Origin: Doris montereyensis
Taxonomy: Eukaryota > Mollusca > Gastropoda > Nudibranchia > Dorididae
Length of the DNA stretch: 64,000 nucleotides
Direction: 5' to 3'
Assembly (NCBI GenBank): GCA_037039925.1
Contig: JAXRKP010000395.1
Span: 105,001 to 169,000, forward strand
A program made the position numbers and the translations under genes. This document shows positions 12,248-25,164 of this stretch, piece after piece (within the stretch, counting starts at the first letter, position 1; every line of letters begins with the position of its first letter). The notes under the pieces were generated by a model. It searched no databases. It was not told the origin of the DNA and saw nothing but the letters and a program-made list of their open reading frames with translations.

Positions 12248-13155
12248 AAAGGAAGGACCTACCAGCAACATCCAGTCACCATCCGCTCATAATTAGAGTA
12301 GCATATTAGTAAAAGTATAATGTCTTGAAATTGAAATGCATTCCTATTCACAATTTAATTAGTAAATAATAATAAAACATTTTCCAAAACTCAGACATCT
12401 AAATTTGAGACAAAGTCATAAGAGCTGAATTTGAAATGTAAAATAAATTGGTTTATTGTAGGTGTGTTGATTGCCTTCTGTGCTACAGTTGTACAAATCT
12501 GTAAACTCTGTGACTTTAGTCAATTCAGTGGCTTGGTAGTATGAGAATAAATAAAAGTAACAACAACAGCAACAATAAACACAATATTCCAATAACTAGC
12601 AAACATGAATATCGTCGCTGCCATTTCACTATCTACACTAGGAACGTTTGACAACTTTTGAGCAAGACCTAAAAAGTTATATCACCGTTGAAGGAAATAT
12701 TTACCACCACAGATAGAGCAGTGAAGGTGTTATATCATTTTCATACAAAGAGTGAATGTTATATTCTGGAAACAATGGGGGGATTCATATTTAGATATCT
12801 GAGAAAGAGGACGGGTTTCTCCAGAATTGCTCCATACACGGATAGCGACTGGCAGAGACGATATACAATAAATAAAATAAAAGTTTAAACAGCACATAAT
12901 AAAGATATTAGGCGGAGCAGAGCAAACATTTGACGGTTTAACAACATCCAGACATATTTTTTCCTGCATGAAATAATTCAAGTCATGCTCGATTAAATCC
13001 ACGTTATAAAATCAAGCAGTTGATATTTGTACATTTGATGTGTGGAGAAAAGTTTAGGTGAGCATGTCCGATGAAGCAAATGGTATCAATGGCCAACTGC
13101 TGGGCATACTTTCCAAAAACACGGGTTGTGGGTTTCAATTCCATCTTTGCTTTTG

Positions 13156-13252
13156 CTGGGAAACGGTCCTTAACATCGTAACATGTGCTGGGAAATGGTC
13201 CTTAACATCGTAGCATGTGCTGGGAAACGGTCCTTAACATCCTAGCATGTTT
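13156..13252 (+). repeat. 32-bp tandem triplicate
   Basis: TGCTGGGAAACGGTCCTTAA followed by CATCGTAACATG occurs three times in a row with one or two base changes per copy. Confidence 0.85.
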
Positions 13253-15818
13253 TCCAGCGCAAGGGTACAACTGCTTACTGGTATTGGTCTACCTGGGAGG
13301 AGGGAATATACAGCCTACAACAAACTGGCCTCTTTCTTTCCTTTAAAAAAAAAAACAACTGTTGGTCAAGAGATGACCTTGTTTGTAATTGTATTCAATA
13401 TTCTCCTTACTAAATGCTACAGAGCCTGGGACAGTTCCAGTTTAAAAAAAAGAAGCTATTTTTACTACACAAGTAGGCTACTAGTAAAACAAAAAATTCT
13501 TAAGTTGTGTACATTTATTTTAGTCTTGTCTCACCTCTTCTACTGAATGCAACAGAAACTCAGATTCTATCAATTATAATTATAGCCTTGAGTGAAAGTT
13601 TACTTTTGTTTTTGTTTTTTACATATAAGGTTTAATGTTGCGTAAATTTGTATGCTTTAAATATATATATATTATTACATTAACATAAACCCTCATTATT
13701 ATAATCCATTAACATTGGACTCCATTTTTAAATAATATCATAATAATCTATTAACATTTCATCCTTGATATGATATATTATTACTGTCACACCTAACATT
13801 AGAACCCCAACCTTTTGGGAGTTGTGACACATGGCTTTATTTCTCATGCTACAACGCAAACAAATGCTAAAATAAAATTTAATATTTGAAAATTGTATCT
13901 GTGGCATGAATTATATACGAATGTAATGTATAAACATATGTACACATGAGAGAAATAAAATGACCATTAGTGCGGTCAGATATGAATGCAAACAATCAGA
14001 ACTATTTTAAAAACAAGAACAAAACATATTTATTAGTGTATCAATTGAAGTAAAGGAAAAACAAATAAAATTGAAGGTGTTAGACATACTGATTGAAACT
14101 TGATACAAGCCAACTCTAACGGGTAGTGATTTTGATTGGTTCACAAAGCCTTAAACTTAAACGGTCAGAAAAACTCATGCTCATAGTCATTGTCACTACC
14201 TCAAAATTTATGCTTTTGAATTTCATTCCCGTTGACAAAGTGAACACCAGCTGGATCAATTGTGCCATCAAAGTACAAAGTTGGTACAATGTTTCAAGGA
14301 CAAAGATCACATTCTAGAACAGTACACACACCTTTCAAGATGATTGCTCAGTTTTGAATTTCCACTGAAAAGAGTTCCATTTACTTACAGTTACACAGAG
14401 CATGAGAAGTTAGAAGAATTCCAACGTTTAAAAACCCCCAACGCATTTGGATAATATATCAGCCTGTATTCAAACAGATAAAACAGAAGAAGAAAAAAAA
14501 CTGAAAGGGAAAAAAAAAACATTACTGCAACAAACAAACGTGTGTGCACATAACAGAATTTTCAATGTCAATAGCATTTGGTTTACACAAGACACACAAT
14601 ATAAATACATATTATTATATATTATATGTACATATAGGGGGGGGGGAGTTAGGCATGGAGGAGTTGTAGCACATTGGTGGGAGACAGTCATATCATAACA
14701 GTGGTCAGTGAGAAGCTGCTATAGTCGCATCGGCCACATCCCGGGAGCTGGTCTCGACTGACCTGCTAAACGACATGAAAAGAAGCCCTAGGAGCAGGTG
14801 ACGGATGGTCATGTTTTGGAACCTGCTTTCATCATTGCAACGCTGAACAGAAGTTCAAGACAATCATATTGAAATGCTAGGGGCCCTGGAAGTGGGATCC
14901 TGTACATAATCACCATGGGGAAGAGCCAGAAATGTCCCACTAGACCCAGAATAAACTATTTTTAAACAGCTGGGTGACAATATAAATATAGTATTAAAGT
15001 CTATGCAGGGCCCCTTGAGATTCCTTTCAATTTCTCATAAAATACCACATGGGATTAGCAGGATATCTTACTGTAAAACTAAAGTAAGCATTTGCCTGAC
15101 CTTTGACTTGTGAAAGCATAACAACCTCGAAGCCAATGACACACTTTTAACATCAAATTAAAAATTCAAAAAAATTAAGTAAACACATGGATGTAATCAA
15201 AATATCAGTCATAATCTATAAGTTGCATTTTGACAAGCACTAAGAGTCATTGTTATATATATTTCACATAAATAATTTATACACAAACTGGAGAGATCAC
15301 AAACTAAAAGTTACATTCTGACAGGCAATATGAGTCATCCTAAGTCAGTCGTCAGTCATGCGTGTGTCAATTTAAAATGAATGACAGTTCCCCCCCCCCC
15401 ACCATTAATCTATCATAAAAAGGAAGGACAACAAATGGAAGGTGGGGTTAGACACATGCTTAAAATAAGACACCGCTTTAACATGGAGTCCATTGGGGCA
15501 ACGAGACGACATGAATGAAACACAACAACAAGCCGTTGGAGAGGAAAGACTTGGAAACCATGAGGATGGCTGGTCACGCGGACGAATATTGCCGCCAAAT
15601 TATGCTCCTCCACCATACTGGTAGATTATAGATTTCTCAGACATCTTTTTTCTTTTCATTTTCAGTCTTTTCTCATTCAAATTTACATTCTTGAGAACAG
15701 ACAGCTTTCAAATATCTTTTGAGTCTCACTCTTTATCTATTTACAGTTGACACCTCCGACAGTCTTCACAACAAAGTACCTAATTGTACTGTGAATAATA
15801 AGACAGACAGACTATCAC

Positions 15819-18181
15819 TCATTTTACATCTTCCTGCACTTTTAAATTATCCCCCTTTTCAACAGATTTAACCCCACTGGCATCCTCCTTACATTGCTCA
15901 TCGCTAACTTTCTTTTCTTCATTATCAACACCATCAGAGCCAGACACATCCATACTCTCTTCACCCCCTTCAACTTTTGAATCCTTCACTTCCTCATCTT
16001 TAAGCGCTGCTTTTTTCAAAATTTTCCCAACTTTTTCCTCTTGTTCTGAAGGGCATCTTGACGGAATATCTGTCTGTGACTTTCCTTGTTCATCGCCCTC
16101 TACTCCGGGTTCCCTTTCTTCATCCGGACTCAGCATTTCCACATCTTCCAACAACTTTTCAATCTCATCGATGACATCACCGATTTCTTCCTTTGGTGGA
16201 TCATACCTCCCATCACCCGTCTCGTCCATCTTTTCTACTCCTTTTCTTCCTCCATCATCTTGTTCAAAGCCTGAAGCATTCACTTTCTTTGCCATTGCGT
16301 CTGCTGTGGTGGAATCACCAGCTTCACCTTTTGTCTCCTCATCCCCACACTGATCATCTTTGTTCTCAGCATCATTATTTAACGGGAGTCGACCTTCTTT
16401 GTCGGAAGTTCTATTTTCACTCATCTCAATATCAGTTACATCGCTGTTCTTCAAATCATCTGATCCATTCTTGTTAGTCTCAGCATCAAGGCTTTCACCA
16501 TCACATAACATTTTTTCTTCCACAGGGACGTCTTCTTTAAGACTTCCTACTTCTGTCCTAAGATCAGAAGCCAAGTTCTCCTCCTGTGAATTATCTCTCT
16601 GAGAATCATCCCCAATTGTGACTTATCTTTCTCTAGCAAATTATCCTCCTGATTATCCTTCTCCTTTGGGTTATTATTTTTCTGATTATCCTTCTCCTTT
16701 GAACTATCTTTTTCCTGATTATCCTTCTCCTTTGAACTATCTTTTTCCTGATTATCCTTCTCCTTTGAACTATCTTTTTCCTGATTATCCTTCTCCTTTG
16801 AACTATCTTTTTCCTGATTATCCTTCTCCTCTGAACTATCTTTTTCCTGATTATCCTTCTCCTTTGATTATCTTTTTCCTGATTATCCTTCTCCTCTGAA
16901 CTATCTTTTTCCTGATTATCCTTCTCTCTGAACTATCTTTTTCCTGATTATCCTTCTCCTTTAGATTATCCGATTTTCTTCTCTGCATTATCCTTTTCCT
17001 GATTATCCTTCTCTGAACTATCCTTTTCCTGATTATCCTTCTCTGAACTATCCTTTTCCTGATTATCCTTCTCTGAACTATCCTTTTCCTGATTATCCTT
17101 CTCTGAACTTTCCTTTTCCTGATTATCCTTCTCTGAACTATCCTTTTCCTGATTATCCTTCTCTGAACTATCCTTTTCCTGATTATTATTCTCTGAACTA
17201 TCCTTTTCCTGATTATCCTTCTCGGAGGATTATCCTTTTCCTGATTATTATTCTTTGGGTTATCCTTTTGCTCATTATCCTTCTCCTCCGGATTTTCCTT
17301 TTTCTCCTCAGATTATCCTTTTCCTGGTTATCTGCCTCCTCTGGATTATCCTTTTCCTGGTTATCTGCCTCCTCTGGATTATCCTTTTTCTGGTTATCTG
17401 CCTCCTCTGGATTACCCTTTTCCTGGTTATCTGCCTCCTCTGGATTATCCTTTTTCTGGTTATCTGCCTCCTCTGGATTATCCTTTTCCTGGTTATCTGT
17501 CTCCTCTGGATTATCCTTTTTCTGGTTATCTGCTTCCTCTGGATTATCCTTTTTCTGGTTATCCTTTTTCTGCAGATTATTCTTTTCCTGGTTATCCTTT
17601 TCCTGATTATACGTCTCCTCTGGATTATCCTTTTCCTGGTTATTGGTCTCCTCTGAATCATCGTTCTCCTGAATTTCTGTCTCCTCTGGATTATCCATTT
17701 CCTGATGATCCTTTTTATCCTTTGAGCAATCATCCATTTGGAGATTACCCGTACCGTCTTTTTCCTGAATATAATCCTCTGCCTTTATACTTTCCTCCAG
17801 GGAAACATCCATCATGGGACTGTCCTTCTCCTCAGACTCATCTTTCCCCTGTGGGTTGTCTTTGCCTTGGACATTTGGCTTCTCCTGCGGACTTTCTTGA
17901 ATAGACTGATGAAGATCCTCAGACACTTCAGTGTTGATGCTGAGTTCCAGCTTGAGACTTTCGTCTGCCGAGTCGTCAAGCTTGAGAAGAGAATCGTCTA
18001 CTCCTTCTGGAGTCTCAACCTCGTTGACACTGACACCTATCCTATCACTATCGCAGCTGTTTGTTGGTTCTTTCTTGACGGCTACCTTTGTTCCGCTTGC
18101 TCCTTTCTTTGAACCTGACTTTGTGGCTTTCTTGCCAGATGCATTTTGTTGCTGATCTTCACTCACACTCTTCAAGGCCAT
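15819..18181 (-). CDS. Poly-zinc-finger gene, terminal exon: acidic repeat tail
   Basis: Acceptor TTGTTTCAG ends at 18182; the stop TGA is at 15819-15821. The exon (about 787 residues) has no zinc finger. Order: a Ser/Lys-rich start with a VKKE SUMO-type motif, an acidic stretch (with IKAE), a tandem DNPEEADNQEK repeat (33-base unit, about 17320-17580), a second repeat DNQEKDSSEK or DNQEKDSSKEK (30/33-base units, about 16630-17224), then a non-repetitive acidic C-terminus with EEIGDVIDEIEKLLEDVEML. It is likely intrinsically disordered. The same repeat reading is preserved only if the frame is shifted at six single-base points (about 17313, 17226, 16966, 16925, 16865, 16611). These may be assembly indels in low-complexity sequence; if real, the protein would stop soon after residue 320 of this exon. 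Confidence 0.75.
16625..17585 (-). repeat. Coding minisatellite of the zinc-finger gene tail
   Basis: Two related repeat blocks lie head to tail. From 17585 to about 17320 the unit is 33 bases, coding E-A-D-N-Q-E-K-D-N-P-E with Q/K and A/T variants. From about 17224 to 16990 the unit is 30 bases (DNQEKDSSEK), and from about 16960 to 16630 it is 33 bases (DNQEKDSSKEK). All share GATAATCAGGAAAA. The complementary strand and the other minus frames are also open over long distances (hydrophobic or Arg/Ile-rich readings) purely because of this periodicity. Confidence 0.9.
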
Positions 18182-21103
18182 CTGAAACAAGACAAGAAAG
18201 GAAAAAGTCAGGGAACAAAAACAACAGCAAAATAAGAAAGTGGAAATAAAACATTTTTAAAGGTTTGTGAAATGATATTTGGCTGATTTAGACTTGACAT
18301 TCTTTTACAAAACAAAAGATGACTTAAAAGAAGAAAGAAAAAAATAGTTCTTAAGGTTAAAGGTCCACAACAACTAGACAAAAGAAAAATCAAAACAGAA
18401 CCAGAAAGCTCCCTCAAGGAATTTCATTGCTTGAAAGTTTTGACACAATCTCATTTCTACAATGACATGTTATTAACCACTCTTTATATGCTGGACGGAA
18501 TGAATAGCATATACACGAAAAGATCAGTAAACTTTCCATCCGTACGTTTTCATTATTGTAGTTTATCAAAAATATAGAATGAGATGGAAAAAAGGACAGT
18601 TATGGGAGAAAAATTTGTGATAAATTTTAATAAAAAAAGAAGTAAATACATAAATTAAAAATTTCAAGGAGTTCAAATAAAAAGCTATCTGAAGAATTAT
18701 GCATTTTAGAAATATTTTTTCATAATTAATGATTGAAATCATGAGATTAGTGCAAGCAAGACCCCAAGGGACTGTCGACTAAACTGCAATAATACACACA
18801 CAAAAAACATCTGAGGACATGAATGAATGTAAACCAGACTGTCGTCAGCTGGGAAAGTCAGATCTGTCGGCTATAAGGTAGAGTTTTCAGGGAAACAGGT
18901 GGCAATAGGAAACAAAACTGAATCAAAGAGCAACAGACTAAAAAGAAATAGAGGAGTGCAAATGACAATGAATTTTGTGTAATAATGCAGCATGAAATCC
19001 AAATATTATCTGTATGGAAATTTGAAGGAATATTTCAAAACTTCTTTGAGAATATTCATAAAGAAGATAAATATTTCTGTGTCCAAGAACGGCTATTGAC
19101 AGACAGCAAACCTCAAAATACATGCATGATGTAGTAGATCTGTTTTCTTCTATCTCTGGTGAAAGCAAATAAATACTATCTTTGCCATTTGGGATTGAGA
19201 GAAAGCAAGGCAACTGAATAGATTCAAGGCCAAACTCCAACCAGATATTTGCACAAGACACAATAAACAAACAGCCCAAAGCCAAGAAGAAGAAAAAAAT
19301 AACAAACTAAGGCTCGCTCGTTCGGTGAGAAAAACAACTAGTAATAAGATGCACACTTTCTTTACCACATACTACCAGCAGCGTCCGCCAACTGCCCACA
19401 GTGACTAAGAAAAAAAGAGAGAATACACACACACACACAGTCATCAGCTTCTGTCAAAAACAGTTGACAGGAAAGTGAGAAATCAGCCATTTGATTCAAA
19501 GCAAATACATTTGAAACAAGTACTGAATCTCAAGGGCTGTCTCTAAAAGGTTTGAAAATTCTGTCTTTCATGGATTTTTATCTTTATGATCTTGATTTTA
19601 AAAAAGATCATTTTCATACTGATTCTGCAACTGATTGAAAAAAATTGAATTCAGAATTAATTTCTGTACTTAAGTTTCATTTTTATCATCTTAAACAGAG
19701 CAGAGTGGATGCAATGAGAAATGAAAACTTGTCACAGGTGAAATGCTTTATACCCAGAAAAAATGTTACTCTACCACTCTATTTCCATACTTAAGCGAAC
19801 ATGAAATGACTACTTATGCACTCTAGCTTATAGTATTGAATCAATGGTTTGACGTTTATCATAGTTTATTCATTTGATTGTTGATCTAAATTTGTGAAAC
19901 CTAAGCACGAGAAGACGTGAAGCCACAGATGCATAGATGTCAAGCAAAGCAGTGGCATAAATGATCATTCAGCAAATAAGCTATGTGGACGAACAAGCAA
20001 TCTGCCAACATGACAGAGGAAACAAGCCAAAACCCATATGAAGTTGAGGTTGCTTTAAAAAGACACAATGCTTAGCATGGGGACAAAGCAAACTTTCTGA
20101 TTTAAAATAATAGAGAACAATTCTCTTGAGAGATGCTGCAGCAAAAATGCATGATGTACGTACTATGTCCAGCGTGTTAGCTGGAAAAGCGAGGAATAAT
20201 TTTTTTTTTAGGAGCTTCATTAAAATAAAACCACCAACTCCATATTTACTTTGTTTCTTCGGAATTGACCCTTTCCACCTAAAGCGGTGGTTAGTGATCT
20301 CAGAATTCGGTTTAAACATGATATCTTCTTATTGAAGCTACGATGAATATGTGTGCATAAAGAATTAAGTTAACTTATAAAAAATGTGTTTCTTTTCAAT
20401 GCTCTAGATCTAATGACACAAACCAATTTCCTTTGGAGATCCCAAAATGTATCTCAAATCCAGCGAAAGTGTATGTCCTATTTTCAGAACAATTTTTAAA
20501 TTTAGTATGAATCAAATCAAAGCACTCTACTTATACGTTTCATTGTCTAATGGCAGTCAAAGAGAAAGGCTGGTTGTCATGGCTTAGCAGGAAGCCATCT
20601 TATTTAGAACGACTGCAATCCTTATTAAATGCCAAAACGATAAAAAGTATCTAATCTTGACAATTCTGCTCTCTTGTTCTCAAGAATGAAACCGTATCAA
20701 ATTATATCATTCCTTTCAATAATTAAAAAAATCAACTGACTTAGAATTAAACAATGAAAAATTCAACTTTTCCCGAAAGCTGGCCTGTTCAAAAGTCAAA
20801 ATGGTAACGTAGAGTTTCTGTAATTGATGCCATTACTTAAGTTCTGCATCTACTGCTGGGTTAAAGTCAATGGCTCAACATTGTGAAGTGTACTGAAATG
20901 TTGCCAGAGGCTTTGGAAAAAGAAAAAAGACCCTATATAGATGTGCTAAGGATCTCCAAAACAGTTTAAAATGTATACAAAAATATTTCTTTAAATCTCA
21001 AGAAGAAAAACTAAGAGCATCCATACTGCGAAATAAGAGAACGGTGAAACACATTTATAACCATAATGAATGTTATTTTCTTGTCTTTTCATTTCTTCTT
21101 GTG

Positions 21104-21375
21104 ACACAACAAAATCTATTGAGTTGACTGATAGCAAGTGAAATCAGAGCTATTTCTTACTCATTCTACACAACAAAATCTATTGAGTTGACTGATAACA
21201 AGTGAAATCTATTTCTTACTCATTCTACACAACAAAATCTATTGAGTTGACTGATAGCAAGTGAAATCGAAGCTGTTTCTTATTCATTCATTCCACACAA
21301 CAAAATCTATTGAGTTGACTGATAACAAGTGAAATCAGAGCTGTTTCTTACTCACTCTACACAACAAAATCTATG
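21104..21375 (+). repeat. Minisatellite, about 65 bp unit, four to five copies
   Basis: ACACAACAAAATCTATTGAG followed by TTGACTGATAACAAGTGAAA and TCAGAGCTGTTTCTTACTCA repeats, with small deletions in individual copies (the second lacks CAGAGC). The last copy is truncated after CTATGGAGTC. Confidence 0.9.
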
Positions 21376-21780
21376 GAGTCTGAAAGTGAAATCAGCAGAT
21401 CACTTGTCTTATCCTCTCACTCCGAAATCATTCCCTTTCATTTAACTTTTATAAAAGACAACTTCAGTACGATTAACACGGCGTAATTTCACTTTGCAAA
21501 TGATAATAACAGAAATGAAAGTCCTTGATTGGTTGCTATGAATAAGCCCATCTGCGTTCACAAGCTACTTATAAGAATGACTTTTTTCTGTAATGGCAGC
21601 CGTACATATTACTTTTTAAAATTATTTTTTATAATACATATTTTTTCATAAAATATCACTAATCCTTTCCAATGTTTTAAATCTAGTTCTAAAATGTAAC
21701 CTCTCCCAAAGTGTGTAAATGGGTTACTGAGCTGTGTGGGCAAAGACAAGCAGTGAGGCAAGGGGCATGTCCAGACTGAA

Positions 21781-22088
21781 GGAAATGACATTGAATAATA
21801 TTAAAGTCCCATAGAAACAAAAACGAGACTAATACAAGGAAGAGAATGAAAAAATCTTGGCTACCATATGGATTGAACCTGCGACCTCTGCATCAGCACC
21901 CATTGCCTCGCCATGAAAAGAAAGCATGCTACCGACCAAGTAAGCTTGTTTTTATTGGTGGAGCGATGGGTTCCAACACAGAGGTTGTGGATCAACCCCA
22001 TGGTAGCCATATATTTTTTTCTGTCTATTCCTTGTATTTGTCTCATCTTTGTTCCTATGGGGCTTTAATATTATTCAATGTCATTTCC
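21781..22088. mobile_element. Foldback (MITE-like) element with about 90 bp inverted arms
   Basis: The left arm starts GGAAATGACATTGAATAATA and reads through AAAGTCCCATAGAAACAAA to TTGGCTACCATATGG. The right end is its reverse complement, closing with TATTATTCAATGTCATTTCC. Both sides are flanked by TGAA (21777-21780 and 22089-22092), a likely 4-base target duplication. The 125-base centre contains no coding signal. A related single arm occurs at about 49485-49560. Confidence 0.85.
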
Positions 22089-22149
22089 TGAACTGTGAGA
22101 GGTAAGACTTGCTGCCTTTCAACTTACAAATGTTAGCAGGTTTCAATTT

Positions 22150-22215
22150 GCCATATGCGGTGATCTCAGGGTGAATTAAGAGGAAACAGTAAGACAAAAG
22201 GTAAGAAAAAAAGAT
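22150..22215 (+). repeat. Copy of dispersed repeat family with GAATTAAG...AACAG motif
   Basis: GGTGATCTCAGGGTGAATTA followed by AGAGGAAACAGTAAGACA belongs to a family also present at 12225-12300 and 43340-43450 (plus) and at 58430-58540 and 61950-62040 (minus). Shared parts are the GAATTAAGGGGAAACAGC-type core, a stretch of GTGAAAGGAA and, in longer copies, GGACCTACC. Confidence 0.6.
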
Positions 22216-23946
22216 TCATATAACTCCAACTCTGGTTGATTTAAAGTAGAATACACAGAGAGAAATGCAGGTCATCTCAGTGGATAGAATTTAACAAGTT
22301 TGTGCAAGCTTCAATTTTGTCTCGCATGTGTTGTCGAAAACGAAGGCAGATGGATGGATCATGTCATCAAATATTACATTTCAATAAAACATCTAATTCT
22401 ACCTTTTCAAACTGTTGTATGAAATAGATGGGAGTTTTCTTTTACTAACCTGTTCAGAAAAAATAAACTAATGTAATTAAACACTTTTTTTTTTGGGGGG
22501 GGACACCTTGTAGTTGTATACATGTGTGTGTGTGTGTGTGTGTGGGCTAATTAAAGTAATTGCCAATCCCTTTTAAAAGTACTCTGTCAGTTTATTGCAC
22601 AGGGAAATTTCCACCCCTTGCATGAAAAAAAGAAAGAGGAAAAGACATGCCATGAGTATAAGCAGGAAAAAAAGAAATTTGGGTTCAAAAGTCAAAGGTT
22701 ATGCTCATCATCCCTTCTTTGCTTAGACAAATCAAAAAGTTTTTCTTTCAGTGCCAGAAACACAGCGATACCCACATATCAGCAAGTTACAGATATTTTG
22801 GTGTTAACTACTAGAAAGAATTTTTAATTCGCTTAGTCAAAAGATAAACCAGTCAGTTTTAGTAGAAACACACAACCAATGTCCCGAATGAAAATTTGGC
22901 TGACAGGTCTACAATGTCCTGAAACCTCCCATATCATAGTCTACATGCATTCAAGTACCTAGATGAATATATATGAAATGGAATTAAATTTTACTATTGG
23001 AAGAGAACTTCACACAATGAAAGCTTGAAAGTTAAAGGAATCCCACCATCTTTACTTACAACATCATACAACTCGTGTATAGACAGTACATTACATCACA
23101 TCTGCAAAGACAAATAATGGACATCTACTTCAGTCACTCAGTTCAGGGCAGAGAAATGATGGGGGGGGGGGGGGGGGGGGGAAATAAAAACAATGCTTCC
23201 CCTCTCATGTGACCTGACATTCTTTAGAAACTTACCAGCAATGACTTCCTTATTTTTCACAAAATCTATCAACATAAGATGCCTTTTGTGTACATTACCA
23301 TAATATCAAACACTATAGCTTGGGCCATTTTACTTTATCTACAGAGAAAGATGCAACTTTTTTGTTTTAGCTGTGACGATTGACGTGTTGTTTGACATTG
23401 TTTAAAACATTTTTCAAATAAAAAAGAGATTTTTTTAGCCTGAAATAGGTTTATGGTTACAGTGAAAATATTGAGGATGACGACTAAAGGGGTGTCTCGC
23501 ATCTTCACAACATAAAGAAAGCAAATGTCCAGGATTTTGATTATGAAACCGTGTCACATGTAAATGTTAAAAAAGGAGTGCCAGAACGGAAGTTTCCCCC
23601 CCCCCAATCACAAGTCCTAGCAATGACTAAGGGCTTACTGATTAAGAGAACTAGCCACAAACTATTCTAAATGGAGTGAGTTGCAAAGGAGGGAAGGAAA
23701 CCATTCAAAGAAAATAAATCATAATATGGTAAAGACAGGCCATGTAGCTACATGAAATGAAGGAGAGGTAAACATTAAATCAGTCATTTTACCTACCGCT
23801 GTCTTCTCAGGATGTTAAAAATTTATCTCGCATACTGTCTACACCACGGTATAATTCGTTGAACAAAAATCCTTACAATGTCTCCAGATCACTATACATA
23901 ATTTTCAAAATCAAATCACAGATCCGTGTCCAACCAATGTAGTGTT

Positions 23947-24130
23947 GGTAAATGAGGAAACTTTCATTGATTTGTTGCCTGCCTGTCAGGTAGAAATGGA
24001 TGGCCATTGGTCAATGAGGAAACTTTCATTGATTTGTTGCCTGCCTGTCAGGTAGAAATGGATGGCCATTGGTCAATAAGGAAACTTTCATTGATTTGTT
24101 GCATGCCTGTCAGGTAGAAATGGATGGCCA
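23947..24130 (+). repeat. 62-bp tandem triplicate, also dispersed
   Basis: GAGGAAACTTTCATTGATTT followed by GTTGCCTGCCTGTCAGGTAG and AAATGGATGGCCATTGGTCA occurs three times in a row. The same unit with its flank CCAACCAATGTAGTGTTG recurs once, inverted, at 49633-49725, so this piece of DNA is mobile or part of a larger dispersed repeat. Confidence 0.85.
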
Positions 24131-24152
24131 TAGGCTACATAAAGTTCCACTT

Positions 24153-24371
24153 AATGAGATAGCATGCTGGTAGGCTGCCTGGAGTGTGAGACGACGCATT
24201 CTTAGACTGATGATTGACAAGTTGGGTAAAAAAAAAATGTTTTAATCATGGTCATAGCTCAAAGATGTTGTTATGAGGCCAATTTATATAGGAAAAAATT
24301 ATGTTTAATGAGAAAGCATGCTGGTAGGCCGACTGTAGTGTTAGACGACGTGTTCTTAGACTGATACTTCT
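24153..24371 (+). repeat. Diverged 65-bp direct repeat
   Basis: AGCATGCTGGTAGGC ... AGACGACG ... TTCTTAGACTGAT occurs at 24153-24217 and again at 24308-24371, separated by unique AT-rich DNA. Confidence 0.75.
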
Positions 24372-24511
24372 GTAATCCACGTTTTTTTTCATCCATGAGA
24401 AATCATTACTTCATCATTTATTGTTTGATGAAAAGAAAAGATGAGGGGGCAAAAACCGGAGGCTGGCCTATAATGGTTACAGTGACATCAGGAAAGCTAA
24501 AGTCAAGATCA

Positions 24512-24850
24512 TTTAATTGAAACTGATATTGAATTAAAACTGATATTGAATTGAAACTGATATTGAATTGAAACTTATATTTAATTGAAACTGATATTTA
24601 ATTGAAACTGATATTGAATTGAAACTGATATTTAATTGAAACTGATATTTAATTGAAACTGATATTTAATTGAAACTGATATTTAATTGAAACATATTTA
24701 ATTGAAACTGATATTTAATTGAAACTGATATTGAATTGAAACTGATATTTAATTGAAACTGATATTGAAATGAAACTGATATTTAATTGAAACTGATATT
24801 TAATTGAAACTGATATTGAATTGAAACTGATATTTAATTGAAACTGATAA
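24512..24850 (+). repeat. 17-bp satellite-like array, about 20 copies
   Basis: The unit is TTTAATTGAAACTGATA with a T/G alternation (TTTAATTG or TTGAATTG). One copy has a 4-base deletion near 24690. The array has no spacer structure. Confidence 0.95.
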
Positions 24851-25164
24851 TTCCCACCTTCATACGAGTCACATCTGGTTACCAAAGTGAACTGACATCA
24901 GATCAAAGTCAGAAATGCATTCATTGATACGACCAATTACAACTGTTACTGGTTTCAACGGTCTCTTTTTGCATTGTTTATATTCATACATTCCCACTCT
25001 TTAAAAGCACATACCTCTGCGGATTAATATTGAATTATATTCAGATAGTAGTTTACGTGTCAACAGAACCAAACACACCATGCTCATGGGAAGTTTGCTA
25101 GCAAAATACTGAATCTGGTTTTTTTGCTTTTGCCTGAAAAAGCTCATGTAGAAGATGTACACAC

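Larger units (their letters stand above)
6519..15818. other. Intergenic interval between the convergent CFAP418 and zinc-finger genes
   Basis: About 9.3 kb with no exon I can support. It holds a TTAA-flanked repeat with an inserted SINE (7046-8306), a 50-base duplication (9383-9470), a large minisatellite (11692-12247), a 32-base triplicate (13156-13252) and otherwise AT-rich unique DNA. The right part, perhaps 14000-15818, probably includes the 3' UTR of the zinc-finger gene, but no polyadenylation signal close to its stop was found; the nearest minus-strand AATAAA I noticed is near 14027-14033. Confidence 0.6.
18182..25164 (-). other. Large last intron of the poly-zinc-finger gene
   Basis: The exon ending at 25165 (donor GTGTGT) and the exon starting at 18181 are both in phase 0, so this 7 kb can be a single intron. 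It holds a CA run near 19427, four minisatellite or duplicated blocks (21104, 23947, 24153/24308, 24512), a foldback element (21781-22088), a dispersed repeat (22150), a GT run near 22525 and a run of about 20 G at 23161-23180. No additional exon is evident. Confidence 0.6.

Noticed and set aside
11563..12271. Long minus-strand frames (up to 211 codons) of Phe/Leu/Cys/Tyr, resembling a membrane protein
   Set aside because: The 44/46-base minisatellite has no stop on that strand in any frame; three overlapping frames are open with no splice or start signal.
14116..14317. Open frames on both strands, with a protein-like reading PTLYFDGTIDPAGVHF on the minus strand
   Set aside because: The reading is short, lacks splice sites in a consistent phase and matches no family I recognise; it may be a repeat fragment or 3' UTR.
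17255..17656. Hydrophobic plus-strand frames and an Arg/Ile-rich minus frame over the coding repeat
   Set aside because: Shadows of the EKDNP repeat in other frames; the acidic reading joins in phase to the upstream exon and the others do not.
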